This document shows, one piece after another, positions 1 through 6,484 of a DNA stretch of 64,000 nt. Every line of letters starts with the position of its first letter. Positions within the stretch are counted from its first letter, which is position 1. The stretch comes from Clostridia bacterium (GTDB lineage: Bacteria > Bacillota > Clostridia > Oscillospirales > CAG-272): assembly GCA_017411605.1 (NCBI GenBank), contig JAFQPR010000103.1, forward strand, positions 1 through 64,000. Reading direction: 5' to 3'. Made by a program: the position numbers and the translations under genes. The notes under the pieces were generated by a model that was given only the letters and a program-made list of their open reading frames with translations, was not told the DNA's origin and searched no databases.

Positions 1-99
1 GTAATAGTGAATAGTGAAAAAGTATGGTTGATTTGTTTCGCAAATCTTCATTTTATTAAGTTGCATTTTTGTACTATGAGCCCAACAAATGCCAAAAAG

Positions 100-125
100 C
101 CTTGTTTTACAAGGACTTTTTTGTT
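100..125 (+). terminator. Terminator-like stem-loop left of the IS element
   Basis: A 6-bp stem (CCTTGT at 100-105, ACAAGG at 109-114) with a TTT loop is preceded by AAAAA and followed by a T-rich run. This is the form of an intrinsic terminator reading rightwards. It probably closes a gene lying left of the window, because no supported gene lies in 1-99. It could instead belong to the IS left end. Confidence 0.45.
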
Positions 126-143
126 TTTGTGTCAACAAAACAA

Positions 144-162
144 CCCCCAGTTTTACTGGGGG
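144..162. repeat. Left-end subterminal hairpin of the IS
   Basis: A perfect 8-bp inverted repeat (CCCCCAGT / ACTGGGGG) surrounds a TTT loop. It shares the CAGT...ACTG core and T-rich loop with the right-end hairpin at 881-898, which supports the two being the paired recognition structures of the element. Confidence 0.7.
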
Positions 163-212
163 CAGATAAACGACTTTAGTAATAAAAAAACAGCGAGCTT
201 CATGCGAGCCGA

Positions 213-241
213 TTGAAAACAATTAAACCTCCAAGTATAAT
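213..241 (+). promoter_or_regulatory. Promoter of tnpA
   Basis: TTGAAA (213-218), a 17-nt spacer and TATAAT (236-241) match the sigma-A consensus. They lie about 50 nt upstream of the TTG start of tnpA, between the left-end hairpin and the gene, so the promoter travels with the element. Confidence 0.6.
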
Positions 242-289
242 AGTAATGGTTTGGCGACCGCATTACGAAGATACGAGGAGGAATAATCG

Positions 290-766
290 TTGAATAAAGA
301 AAAGAATGAGATAAGAAGTACGGCACACTCGAAATACAGATGCCAGTACCACATAGTATTTGCCCCGAAGTACCGTAGAAAAGAGATATACGGAACATTA
401 AAGAAAGATATAGGGCAAATATTAAGAAAGTTATGCGAGCAAAAAGATGTTCAAATCATTGAGGCAGAAGCGTGCCCCGACCACATACATATGCTCGTAA
501 GTATCCCACCGCATATAAGTATAGCACAATTTATGGGATATCTCAAGGGGAAAAGCAGTTTAATTATTTTCGACCGACATGCAAATCTAAAATACAAATA
601 CGGCTCAAGGAATTTCTGGGCACGAGGATACTACGTTGATACGGTCGGTCGAAATAAAAAGGTAATTGCTGAATACATCAGGCATCAGTTGGAAGAAGAT
701 ATGATGGCTGACCAAATGAGCATAAAAGAGTATACGGACCCGTTTACGGGTAGCCAGAGAAAGTAG
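290..766 (+). CDS. tnpA: IS200-type HUH transposase TnpA
   Basis: A Y1 transposase of 158 residues, the family's usual size, which cuts and rejoins single-stranded DNA at the hairpin-marked ends. The HUH metal-binding motif is H65-I-H67, in PDHIHMLV. The expected nucleophilic tyrosine is Y129, in AEYIRHQ. The YRCQYHIVF and FWARGYY blocks are also typical. Translation starts at TTG (290), preceded by GAGGAGG at good spacing; no closer ATG exists. The frame is intact from start to stop, so the element is potentially active. It stands alone, with its own promoter at 213-241, and has no tnpB partner. Confidence 0.93.
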   Translation: MNKEKNEIRSTAHSKYRCQYHIVFAPKYRRKEIYGTLKKDIGQILRKLCEQKDVQIIEAEACPDHIHMLVSIPPHISIAQFMGYLKGKSSLIIFDRHANLKYKYGSRNFWARGYYVDTVGRNKKVIAEYIRHQLEEDMMADQMSIKEYTDPFTGSQRK

Positions 767-776
767 GCAAAAAAGA

Positions 777-898
777 CAGCCGCACGTGAGCGGCTGCCTG
801 AAATTGTGATGCGATTGCCAAACTTTCTGTACCTCTTTAGAGGTGAAGCCGGTATTTGACCCTTTTAGGGTCTGTGCAAGCCACCAGTTTACTGGTGG
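777..898. repeat. Series of stem-loops forming the IS right end
   Basis: Four palindromes follow the tnpA stop: CAGCCGC/GCGGCTG (777-796), ACCTCT/AGAGGT (831-844), GACCCT/AGGGTC (858-872) and CCACCAGT/ACTGGTGG (881-898). The last matches the left-end hairpin and should be the TnpA recognition structure. The first may terminate the tnpA transcript, although its T-run is poor. Roles for the middle two are not known. From 899 to 961 I see nothing further. Confidence 0.6.
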
Positions 899-961
899 TT
901 ATGACTATAAAGCTTTTTAATAAAAACATCGTATTTCTTAATCAAAACTATGATAATTTAA

Positions 962-1711
962 TCAAAAACCTATGATGGGCTTATATTCATCTCGGTAAGT
1001 AATTGCAAGGCAAGCGCCGACGACTTCTTTCGCTCCAAGCGCGCGAATAATCATAGCAGATGCTCCCATAGACGCACCTGTTGTTACAATATCATCAATA
1101 AGTAAAACTCTTTTGCCCTTCAAATTTTGTTTTCTCTTTAAAATATCAAACTCTGCGTTTTTAATTCGCTCATCCCCATGAAGCTTCTTTTGCGCCCGTT
1201 TGGATTTTGATTTTAGAAGCTTAATATACTTCAAGCCGAGTTTCTTTGAAATAGCCTTTGCTATTTCCTCGGAATGGTCGAATCCGTATTTTAATACTCT
1301 GCTCTTTTTGCGAGGTACATTCGATAAAACGAAGTCTTTTAAATCAATTGAATTCCTTATTGTAATAATAATCTCATCGGAAATAAAATCAATAAGATCT
1401 CTTCGTTTTACACGTTTAATAACATAAATAAGCTGATTTGCAGGAATTCTTTCGTTTGGATCGCTTGATGGCTTATATCTGAATATTTTCAGTAACTTTG
1501 GCATCATATGACTTTTCAGATATTTATTAGAGCATTGGCAGCTCGATAGCCTTGAAAAGCATAAAGAGCAGGTCGTGTTTTTTGATTCTTCATACTCCGA
1601 AAAACACGTTTTGCATAAAGCTTTTTCTTCGATATTTAATTTTTTACCGCAGCAAATGCACTTTGGCACAGTGAGATAAAAGAGTATTTTTCGAAAAAAG
1701 TCCTTAGTCAT
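962..1711 (-). CDS. comF: ComF family protein (phosphoribosyltransferase-like)
   Basis: A 249-residue protein with the ComF layout. An N-terminal zinc-finger-like part carries cysteine pairs (CICCGK, CKTC, CSLC, CQC). A C-terminal type I phosphoribosyltransferase fold follows, with the PRPP-binding motif VLLIDDIVTTGAS. ComF proteins act in competence, probably helping to handle incoming single-stranded DNA. The biochemical role is not settled. I chose the ATG at 1711, which has GGAG nine bases upstream; a TTG one codon earlier is less likely. It is the last gene after the hydrolase and glnS, separated from glnS by a 76-nt gap with a stem-loop. No other competence genes are in view. Confidence 0.85.
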   Translation of the reverse strand: MTKDFFRKILFYLTVPKCICCGKKLNIEEKALCKTCFSEYEESKNTTCSLCFSRLSSCQCSNKYLKSHMMPKLLKIFRYKPSSDPNERIPANQLIYVIKRVKRRDLIDFISDEIIITIRNSIDLKDFVLSNVPRKKSRVLKYGFDHSEEIAKAISKKLGLKYIKLLKSKSKRAQKKLHGDERIKNAEFDILKRKQNLKGKRVLLIDDIVTTGASMGASAMIIRALGAKEVVGACLAITYRDEYKPIIGF

Positions 1712-1749
1712 CAATTATTTCTCCGCTATACAATTACTTTTTATTTTTT

Positions 1750-1782
1750 AAGGCTAGCTCATCTATATTATGAACTAGCCTT
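1750..1782 (-). other. Intercistronic stem-loop between glnS and comF
   Basis: In minus-strand RNA, two 13-nt arms (1770-1782 and 1750-1762) pair fully with one G-U wobble around a 7-nt loop. In plus-strand RNA the same position would be a C-A mismatch. No U-tract follows in the minus direction, so it is not a standard terminator. A role in RNA stability or partial termination is inferred. Confidence 0.45.
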
Positions 1783-1787
1783 ATATT

Positions 1788-3452
1788 CTATTTTGCGGTT
1801 TTCGGGAAGCTATCTTTAAGACCTACTATTCTGTTGAAGGTATTAGGATTTTTAGTATCCTTTACAAAATAACCGACTCTGACAAACTGGAATTTATCAA
1901 GAGGATCGCTCTCAACCAAAGAAGGCTCAACCTTGCAGCCCTCAAGCTTGATAACAGAAGAGGTATTAAGATAATCGTCATATGTTTTATCCTCGGGAAT
2001 ATCCGCCGTATTTTCAATATCAAAGAGGAAGTCATACAGCATAACGGTTGCATCAGCGGAATGTTCCTTGGAAAGCCAATGAATAGTTCCCTTTACCTTT
2101 CTTCCGTCAACCGGAGTACCGTTACCCGTTTCGAGATCGGCGGTACAAAGAATTTCAGTAACGTTTCCATTTTCGTCTTTAATGATTTTATTGCACTTGA
2201 CAATGTATGCACCCATAAGACGAACCTCTCCATCGGGCTTCATTCTGAAGAACTTAGGCGGAGGAACCTCTGCAAAATCATCAGCATCAATGTAAAGCTC
2301 TCTTGTAAATGCAACCTTACGTGTTCCCGAGTCGGGTACAGCGGGATTATTGGGAAGCTCGAAATACTCAACCTTATCCTCGGGGTAATTAGTTACTGTT
2401 ACCTTTATCGGATGAAGTATAGCAACCTTTCTGTTTGCACTCTCATTGAGCTCTTCTCTGATACAGTGCTCGAGAAGCTCGTAATCTACAATACTGTAAG
2501 ACTTTGCAACACCTGCGCGAGAAACGAAATCAAATATCGAGGAAGGAGTATATCCACGTCTGCGAAGTCCGCAAAGAGTGGGCATTCTGGGATCGTCCCA
2601 TCCGTCAACAAGACCTGTTTCAACAAGCTTTCTGAGATAACGCTTTGACATAACAGTATGAGTAACGTTAAGTCTTGCAAACTCTCTCTGCTTCGGATTG
2701 GGATTATTGTTAATACCGATATTTTCGATTACCCAATCATAGAGCGGTCTGTGATTTTCAAACTCTATGGAACATAGCGAATGAGTGATTCCCTCCATGG
2801 CATCCTGAATAGGATGCGCGTAATCATAAAGAGGATAGATACACCATTTATCACCCTGACGGTGGTGAGAAATATGAGCAATTCTATAGATTGCGGGATC
2901 GCGAAGGTTCATATTGGGTGATGCCATATCTATCTTCGCTCTGAGAGTCTTCGAGCCATCGGCAAACTCGCCGTTCTTCATTCTCTCAAACAAATCCAGA
3001 TTTTCTTCAACGCTTCTATCTCTGTACGGACTGTTTTTTCCGGGTACGGTAAGCGTTCCGCGGTATTCACGAAGCTCATCTGCCGACAGATCGCATACGT
3101 ATGCTTTACCGTCCTTGATAAGCTTTATAGCATATTCATAGCATTTATCAAAATAATCAGAACCGTAGAATACACCGCCCGTAGGCTCGCAACCAAGCCA
3201 CTTCAAGTCTTCATAAATGCTTTCAACGTATTCATTATCCTCTTTTGCGGGGTTGGTATCATCATAACGAAGATTGAATAAACCTCCGTATTTTTTCGCA
3301 GTCATAGCGTTTATCCATATGGCTTTAGCAGAACCTATATGAAGATATCCGTTAGGCTCGGGCGGAAATCTCGTATGAATTTTCAGCTCGGGATTTTTTG
3401 CAAGATCCTCATCAATTATATCATGTATAAAATTATTTCTTAATTCTTCCAT
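1788..3452 (-). CDS. glnS: Glutaminyl-tRNA synthetase
   Basis: A class I aminoacyl-tRNA synthetase of 554 residues, the normal GlnRS length, which charges tRNA-Gln directly with glutamine. The ATP-binding signature is HIGS at residues 38-41, within the GlnRS-specific RFPPEPNGYLHIG context. The KMSKS-loop equivalent is VMSKR at 267-271, the form used by GlnRS. The C-terminal half is the beta-barrel anticodon-binding region. The ATG at 3452 has AGGGA upstream. It lies 20 nt after the metallo-hydrolase gene, so both are probably transcribed from the promoter at 4122-4150. A separate GluRS gene (gltX) is at 35448, which argues for direct Gln-tRNA charging rather than sole use of the GatCAB route. 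Confidence 0.96.
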   Translation of the reverse strand: MEELRNNFIHDIIDEDLAKNPELKIHTRFPPEPNGYLHIGSAKAIWINAMTAKKYGGLFNLRYDDTNPAKEDNEYVESIYEDLKWLGCEPTGGVFYGSDYFDKCYEYAIKLIKDGKAYVCDLSADELREYRGTLTVPGKNSPYRDRSVEENLDLFERMKNGEFADGSKTLRAKIDMASPNMNLRDPAIYRIAHISHHRQGDKWCIYPLYDYAHPIQDAMEGITHSLCSIEFENHRPLYDWVIENIGINNNPNPKQREFARLNVTHTVMSKRYLRKLVETGLVDGWDDPRMPTLCGLRRRGYTPSSIFDFVSRAGVAKSYSIVDYELLEHCIREELNESANRKVAILHPIKVTVTNYPEDKVEYFELPNNPAVPDSGTRKVAFTRELYIDADDFAEVPPPKFFRMKPDGEVRLMGAYIVKCNKIIKDENGNVTEILCTADLETGNGTPVDGRKVKGTIHWLSKEHSADATVMLYDFLFDIENTADIPEDKTYDDYLNTSSVIKLEGCKVEPSLVESDPLDKFQFVRVGYFVKDTKNPNTFNRIVGLKDSFPKTAK

Positions 3453-3472
3453 TTTAGAATTCCCTTCTTAAT

Positions 3473-4084
3473 TTATATGAAGAACATTTTAGTATCTCTA
3501 AGTGTTGATATTTCTCCGTGTCCGGGATAGATCATAATATCTCCGTCAAGAGCAAAAAGCTTTTCAAGCGAGTTAAAAAGCATCGTTTTACTCCCCGATG
3601 GAAGATCGTACCTTCCGTATGATCCTCTCGCAAAGAGCGTATCTCCCGTAAACATTATCCTATCCGACAAGTAACAAACAGAACCTGCGGTATGCCCCGG
3701 GGTGGAAATAACCGTAAATTCTGTATCTCCAACTTGTATTGTATCACCGTCTGCTACAGCTTTATAGCTTCCTAAATAATCATATAGTATACCGTTTAAT
3801 ATCAAAGCACAATTTTTCGTTTTATCCTTAGCAATAAGTCCGTCATGCTCGGTTACAAGCACCTCACATCCCGCATCGATATATGACTGAATATGCCAGA
3901 AATGATCCACGTGACCGTGCGTTAATAAAACGTATTGAGCTCTCAGCTTCGAAATCTCCGGAATTTCCATTTTAGCTCTTTCGTAAGAAACAGAAGGATC
4001 GATTACGGAAAACGAATCTTCGAAAACCAGTATATAACAGTTTGATGCAAAATTATTTTTATCAGCTAAGGTTATTACTTTCAA
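3473..4084 (-). CDS. MBL-fold metallo-hydrolase (glyoxalase II-like)
   Basis: A 203-residue hydrolase of the metallo-beta-lactamase fold. The metal-binding motif is LTHGHVDHFWH (HxHxDH), followed by STPGHTAGS, the aspartate of FTGDTLF and the last histidine in YPGHGE. These are the ligands of the two-metal centre of glyoxalase II-like enzymes. Short single-domain members of this group are often annotated as hydroxyacylglutathione hydrolase-like, but the natural substrate is unknown. The start is a TTG at 4084 with AAGGAG upstream; no nearby in-frame ATG competes. It is the first gene of the minus-strand operon leading into glnS. Confidence 0.88.
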   Translation of the reverse strand: MKVITLADKNNFASNCYILVFEDSFSVIDPSVSYERAKMEIPEISKLRAQYVLLTHGHVDHFWHIQSYIDAGCEVLVTEHDGLIAKDKTKNCALILNGILYDYLGSYKAVADGDTIQVGDTEFTVISTPGHTAGSVCYLSDRIMFTGDTLFARGSYGRYDLPSGSKTMLFNSLEKLFALDGDIMIYPGHGEISTLRDTKMFFI

Positions 4085-4097
4085 ATAATACCGCTCC

Positions 4098-4126
4098 TTG
4101 ACTAAAATATTAATATATTTTAGTAT
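4098..4126 (+). promoter_or_regulatory. Rightward promoter for the DUF3343/cysteine desulfurase pair
   Basis: TTGACT (4098-4103), a 17-nt spacer and TAGTAT (4121-4126, 4 of 6 matches). It would give a leader of about 110 nt before the start at 4241. Its -10 overlaps the -10 of the leftward promoter by five bases. The weak -10 makes this a moderate call. Confidence 0.4.
4101..4124. repeat. Inverted repeat in the divergent promoter region
   Basis: Two 10-bp arms, ACTAAAATAT and ATATTTTAGT, are separated by TAAT. The repeat covers the leftward transcription start region and the rightward spacer. It could be an operator controlling both units. With such AT-rich sequence it could also be coincidental. 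Confidence 0.35.
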
Positions 4127-4150
4127 AGCATATTTTTTTAAAAATGTCTA
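4122..4150 (-). promoter_or_regulatory. Leftward promoter for metallo-hydrolase-glnS-comF
   Basis: Read on the minus strand: TAGACA (4150-4145), 17-nt spacer, TATACT (4127-4122). The start codon at 4084 follows about 30 nt after the expected transcription start. Confidence 0.6.
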
Positions 4151-4240
4151 GCATTTTTTTAATTATAAAGGTAACTTTTATATTTATTTTTTCATAATAT
4201 GATACTGTATCCAATACTGAACGTAAAAGGAGCTAAGGAT

Positions 4241-4480
4241 ATGAATAAAATTATAATAACAACAGAGTCAGTAACCTATGCAATAAAAGCAAGAAGGCTG
4301 CTTTCCTCTGTCGGTATCCCGTCTAAGCTCATAAAAATAGATGCTTCATTATCCGAAAGAGGATGCACTCACGGCGTTATGATAAGCGAAAGAGACTTTC
4401 TCAGCGCTGCTAAGATCTTACGTGATAACGGACTGAATTACTCCGTTGCAAAAAGGAATAAAAGATATGATATACCTTGA
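4241..4480 (+). CDS. DUF3343 family protein (putative Se/S carrier-like)
   Basis: A small protein of 79 residues matching the DUF3343 pattern: a short alpha/beta unit starting KIIITTESVTYAIKARRLL, with a conserved Cys-Thr-His in RGCTHGVMI. Members of this family are found beside cysteine desulfurase-like or selenium-trait genes and are thought to relay sulfur or selenium, but direct biochemistry is thin. The ATG at 4241 has AAAGGAG eight bases upstream. The gene overlaps the desulfurase-like gene by 14 nt, which implies translational coupling and a shared job. No selD, selA or molybdenum-hydroxylase genes are in the window to narrow the function. Confidence 0.78.
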   Translation: MNKIIITTESVTYAIKARRLLSSVGIPSKLIKIDASLSERGCTHGVMISERDFLSAAKILRDNGLNYSVAKRNKRYDIP

Positions 4481-5588
4481 TAACGCCGCAACCAGCTTTC
4501 CAAAACCTAAATCTGTAATACGTGAAACACTCACCTGCATAAAAAAATATTGCGCAAACTCAGGACGAAGCTCACACAAGCTTGCAATAAAGACAAACGA
4601 AGAAATTTATAAGACTCGTGAAGCAATTTCAAATTTTCTCTCTCTCGATGCCCCGGAAAACGTTTGCTTTACTACAAATGCAACCTACGCATTAAATATC
4701 GCTATAAAAACGCTTATTACTACCTCATGTCACGTCATTATTTCCGATATTGAGCATAACTCTGTTTTAAGACCCATTCACAAGCTAAAAGAAACTATTA
4801 ATATAGAATACTCATACTTTTCTACAGATGGCGATATCGAAAAAAATATCAAAGAACAAATTAAGGAAAATACAAAAGCAATTATCTGCAATCTGATGTC
4901 AAACGTTACGGGTGAAGAAATCCCCCTCGAGATGCTATCCGAAATTGCAAAAAAATACGGTCTGATTCTTATTGTAGATGCATCTCAGATCATAGGTCAT
5001 AAGCATATTGATCTTGCGGACAATCCCTGCGATGCGCTTTGCGCTCCGGGACATAAAGGGCTTTTCGGTATTCAGGGGTGCGGATTTGTTGTTTTTAATA
5101 ATGAAATCTCAAAGGAAACTCTGATTGAGGGAGGAAGCGGTAATGAATCCTTAAGAATAAGCATGCCGCCTTTGCCTCCCGAGCATTTTGAAGCGGGAAC
5201 CTTACCAACTCCTTCAATCGTTGCACTTCGCGCCGGGATAGATTTTATAAACAGTTACGGTATTAAAAACGCAGAGACAGAAATAAATAGACTAACGGAT
5301 ATTTTTTTCGAGAGAGTATCCGCTCTCAAAAATATAGAATGCTACGGCGCAAAAAGCGGAATAATATCATTTCGTTTTAAAAACAGATCTTCCTCTTATA
5401 TTTCCGGAAGATTAAACGATTTTAATATTTATACCAGAAGCGGGCTTCACTGTTCCCCTCTTGCGCACAAAAAGCTCGGCACGGTAGATACAGGTCTCGT
5501 TCGTATAAGTCTTTCATTATTGACCAAAGAATCGTATGCCGATAATCTTTACGTTGCTTTACAGGCAATCGGGAGAAGTATTTATTAA
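4467..5588 (+). CDS. Cysteine desulfurase-like PLP enzyme (class V aminotransferase fold)
   Basis: A 373-residue PLP enzyme of the NifS/SufS superfamily. It opens with the typical MIYLDNAATSFPKP. The PLP lysine is in APGHKGLFG, the PLP-ring aspartate and glutamine are in VDASQ, and the persulfide-forming cysteine is predicted in SGLHCSPLAH. The reaction expected is removal of sulfur (or selenium) from cysteine (selenocysteine) to an enzyme-bound persulfide. Sequence style is closer to the EF2568-like branch that co-occurs with DUF3343 proteins than to housekeeping IscS. I chose the ATG at 4467 (AAAAGGA upstream) rather than one 7 codons earlier. No Isc/Suf scaffold gene is adjacent. Acceptor and pathway remain unknown. 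Confidence 0.85.
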   Translation: MIYLDNAATSFPKPKSVIRETLTCIKKYCANSGRSSHKLAIKTNEEIYKTREAISNFLSLDAPENVCFTTNATYALNIAIKTLITTSCHVIISDIEHNSVLRPIHKLKETINIEYSYFSTDGDIEKNIKEQIKENTKAIICNLMSNVTGEEIPLEMLSEIAKKYGLILIVDASQIIGHKHIDLADNPCDALCAPGHKGLFGIQGCGFVVFNNEISKETLIEGGSGNESLRISMPPLPPEHFEAGTLPTPSIVALRAGIDFINSYGIKNAETEINRLTDIFFERVSALKNIECYGAKSGIISFRFKNRSSSYISGRLNDFNIYTRSGLHCSPLAHKKLGTVDTGLVRISLSLLTKESYADNLYVALQAIGRSIY

Positions 5589-5602
5589 AAATAAATACAA
5601 AT

Positions 5603-5613
5603 GGGCTAAGCCC
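5603..5613. repeat. Small palindrome at left edge of the 5.7-kb repeat region
   Basis: GGGCT-A-AGCCC just after the desulfurase gene stop, itself inside a looser ATGGG...CCCAT pairing. It has no T-run. It may mark the left boundary of the intergenic repeat, since the right edge near 5921-5928 reads GACAGCCC. Confidence 0.35.
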
Positions 5614-5681
5614 AAACCCATATTACAAGCAGAAAGAGAGAACAAAAGGTTTATCGCCGAAATGTCCTCTCCTTTTCTGTT

Positions 5682-5845
5682 AGTGAAGTTTTCGCTGCCG
5701 CGAAAGTGAAGTTGCTATGCAGTGAAGTTTGTGCTACGCACAAGTGAAGTTAAGTTTGCCCATTACTTCACCATCAGGCGAAACTTCACTCACAAAGCGA
5801 ACTTCACTATCGAAGATAACTTCACTTGCCCGTAAGGGCAAACTT
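5682..5845. repeat. Mosaic intergenic repeat: AGTGAAGTT boxes flipping to AACTTCACT
   Basis: Four direct AGTGAAGTT boxes (5682-5690, 5705-5713, 5721-5729, 5743-5751) are followed by four boxes in the opposite orientation: a degenerate ACTTCAC at 5765-5771, then AACTTCACT at 5782-5790, 5800-5808 and 5818-5826. A partial AACTT follows at 5841. The short segments between boxes are mostly small palindromes, for example TTCGC/GCGAA, TGTGC/GCACA and TGCCC/GGGCA. The whole forms one large inverted repeat between two convergent genes. I know of no protein-coding content here. A dispersed, hairpin-forming repeat or non-autonomous element is the likely nature. Confidence 0.8.
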
Positions 5846-5847
5846 AG

Positions 5848-5881
5848 TTAGCGTGATACTCAGTTAAGAGTATCACGCTAA
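5848..5881. repeat. Perfect 14-bp stem-loop at the right end of the repeat region
   Basis: TTAGCGTGATACTC (5848-5861) and its exact complement (5868-5881) flank an AGTTAA loop. No immediate T-run follows on either strand. It is the strongest single hairpin in the region and could act as a bidirectional transcription barrier between the convergent genes, or be part of the repeat element. From 5882 to 5934 only T-rich unremarkable sequence and the GCGACAGCCC motif remain. Confidence 0.7.
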
Positions 5882-5934
5882 TGCTTCTGCCGTTTTTTGT
5901 TTGGTTCTGCCTAAATGCGACAGCCCTTTTATTT

Positions 5935-6444
5935 TTATAAATTATCAAATATTCCCTTTATGGCAGCAATCACTCTTGATTGATATTTCGTATACGCATT
6001 ACCGCTGCAATCGACTATAATATCGGCATATTTTTTATATAAAGCTGTTCGTTCCTCGTAAAGATCACGAAGCGTTTGCTCAGGTCTCAGAACAACTCCT
6101 CTTTTTGAATAATCTCCAAGACGTTCTTCAATAACCTCATATGAGCAATAAAGATAAATGATCTTTCCCCTCTTCTTATAATGCTCCATAACAGAAGGAT
6201 AGTAAACAGCACTCCCACCGGGAGATAAAATAATATTATCCATATCGATAGACAGAAGTGTCTCTTCCTCAATTTTTTTAAAGCCCTCGAGTCCAAAATC
6301 GTCTATGAGCTCATGCAGCTTCTTACCTGTTTTTTGCTCGATAACCTTATCTCCGTCGATATTTTTCATGCCGAGTTTTTTAGAAATAGCACGTCCCATA
6401 CAGCTTTTGCCGCATCCGGGCATACCAATTAAAGTGAATACCAT
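5935..6444 (-). CDS. aroK: Shikimate kinase
   Basis: A 169-residue P-loop kinase that phosphorylates shikimate at the 3-hydroxyl in aromatic amino-acid synthesis. The Walker A motif GMPGCGKS is at residues 7-14. The shikimate- and Mg-binding aspartates are in NIDGD. The glycine-rich substrate motif is SPGGSAV, and YEERTALYKKYADI near the end is characteristic. It is the last gene after the glycogen genes, 40 nt beyond the GH13 stop. The gap holds a GCCGC/GCGGC stem-loop and no convincing promoter, so co-transcription with glg is likely though functionally unrelated. No other aro genes are nearby. Confidence 0.92.
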   Translation of the reverse strand: MVFTLIGMPGCGKSCMGRAISKKLGMKNIDGDKVIEQKTGKKLHELIDDFGLEGFKKIEEETLLSIDMDNIILSPGGSAVYYPSVMEHYKKRGKIIYLYCSYEVIEERLGDYSKRGVVLRPEQTLRDLYEERTALYKKYADIIVDCSGNAYTKYQSRVIAAIKGIFDNL

Positions 6445-6484
6445 ATCATTTCTGCCGCGTTTTATTGCGGCACTCCTGCGTTTT

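Larger units (their letters stand above)
130..905 (+). mobile_element. IS200/IS605-family insertion sequence (tnpA only); ends approximate
   Basis: One IS200-type transposase gene sits between two similar stem-loops. The left one is CCCCCAGT-TTT-ACTGGGGG at 144-162. The right one is CCACCAGT-TT-ACTGGTGG at 881-898. Subterminal hairpins recognised by TnpA, rather than long terminal inverted repeats, are the hallmark of this family. No tnpB accessory gene follows, so this is the compact IS200 arrangement. The exact cleavage points and the target tetranucleotide cannot be read without an empty-site comparison, so the limits given are approximate. Confidence 0.75.

Noticed and set aside
1-60. AGTGAATAGTGAAA and GATTTG/CAAATC at the window start resemble the 5.7-kb mosaic repeat
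   Set aside because: The match to AGTGAAGTT is only partial and the sequence is cut by the window edge; not enough to call a second copy.
1-216. Small rightward reading frame (about 69 codons) at the left edge
   Set aside because: It has no ribosome-binding site, runs through the terminator-like hairpin and the IS left-end hairpin, and the product looks like translated non-coding DNA.
5682-5845. CRISPR array suggested by evenly spaced 9-base repeats
   Set aside because: The repeats are too short, reverse orientation halfway, and the intervening 7-14-base segments are themselves palindromic. No cas genes are near.
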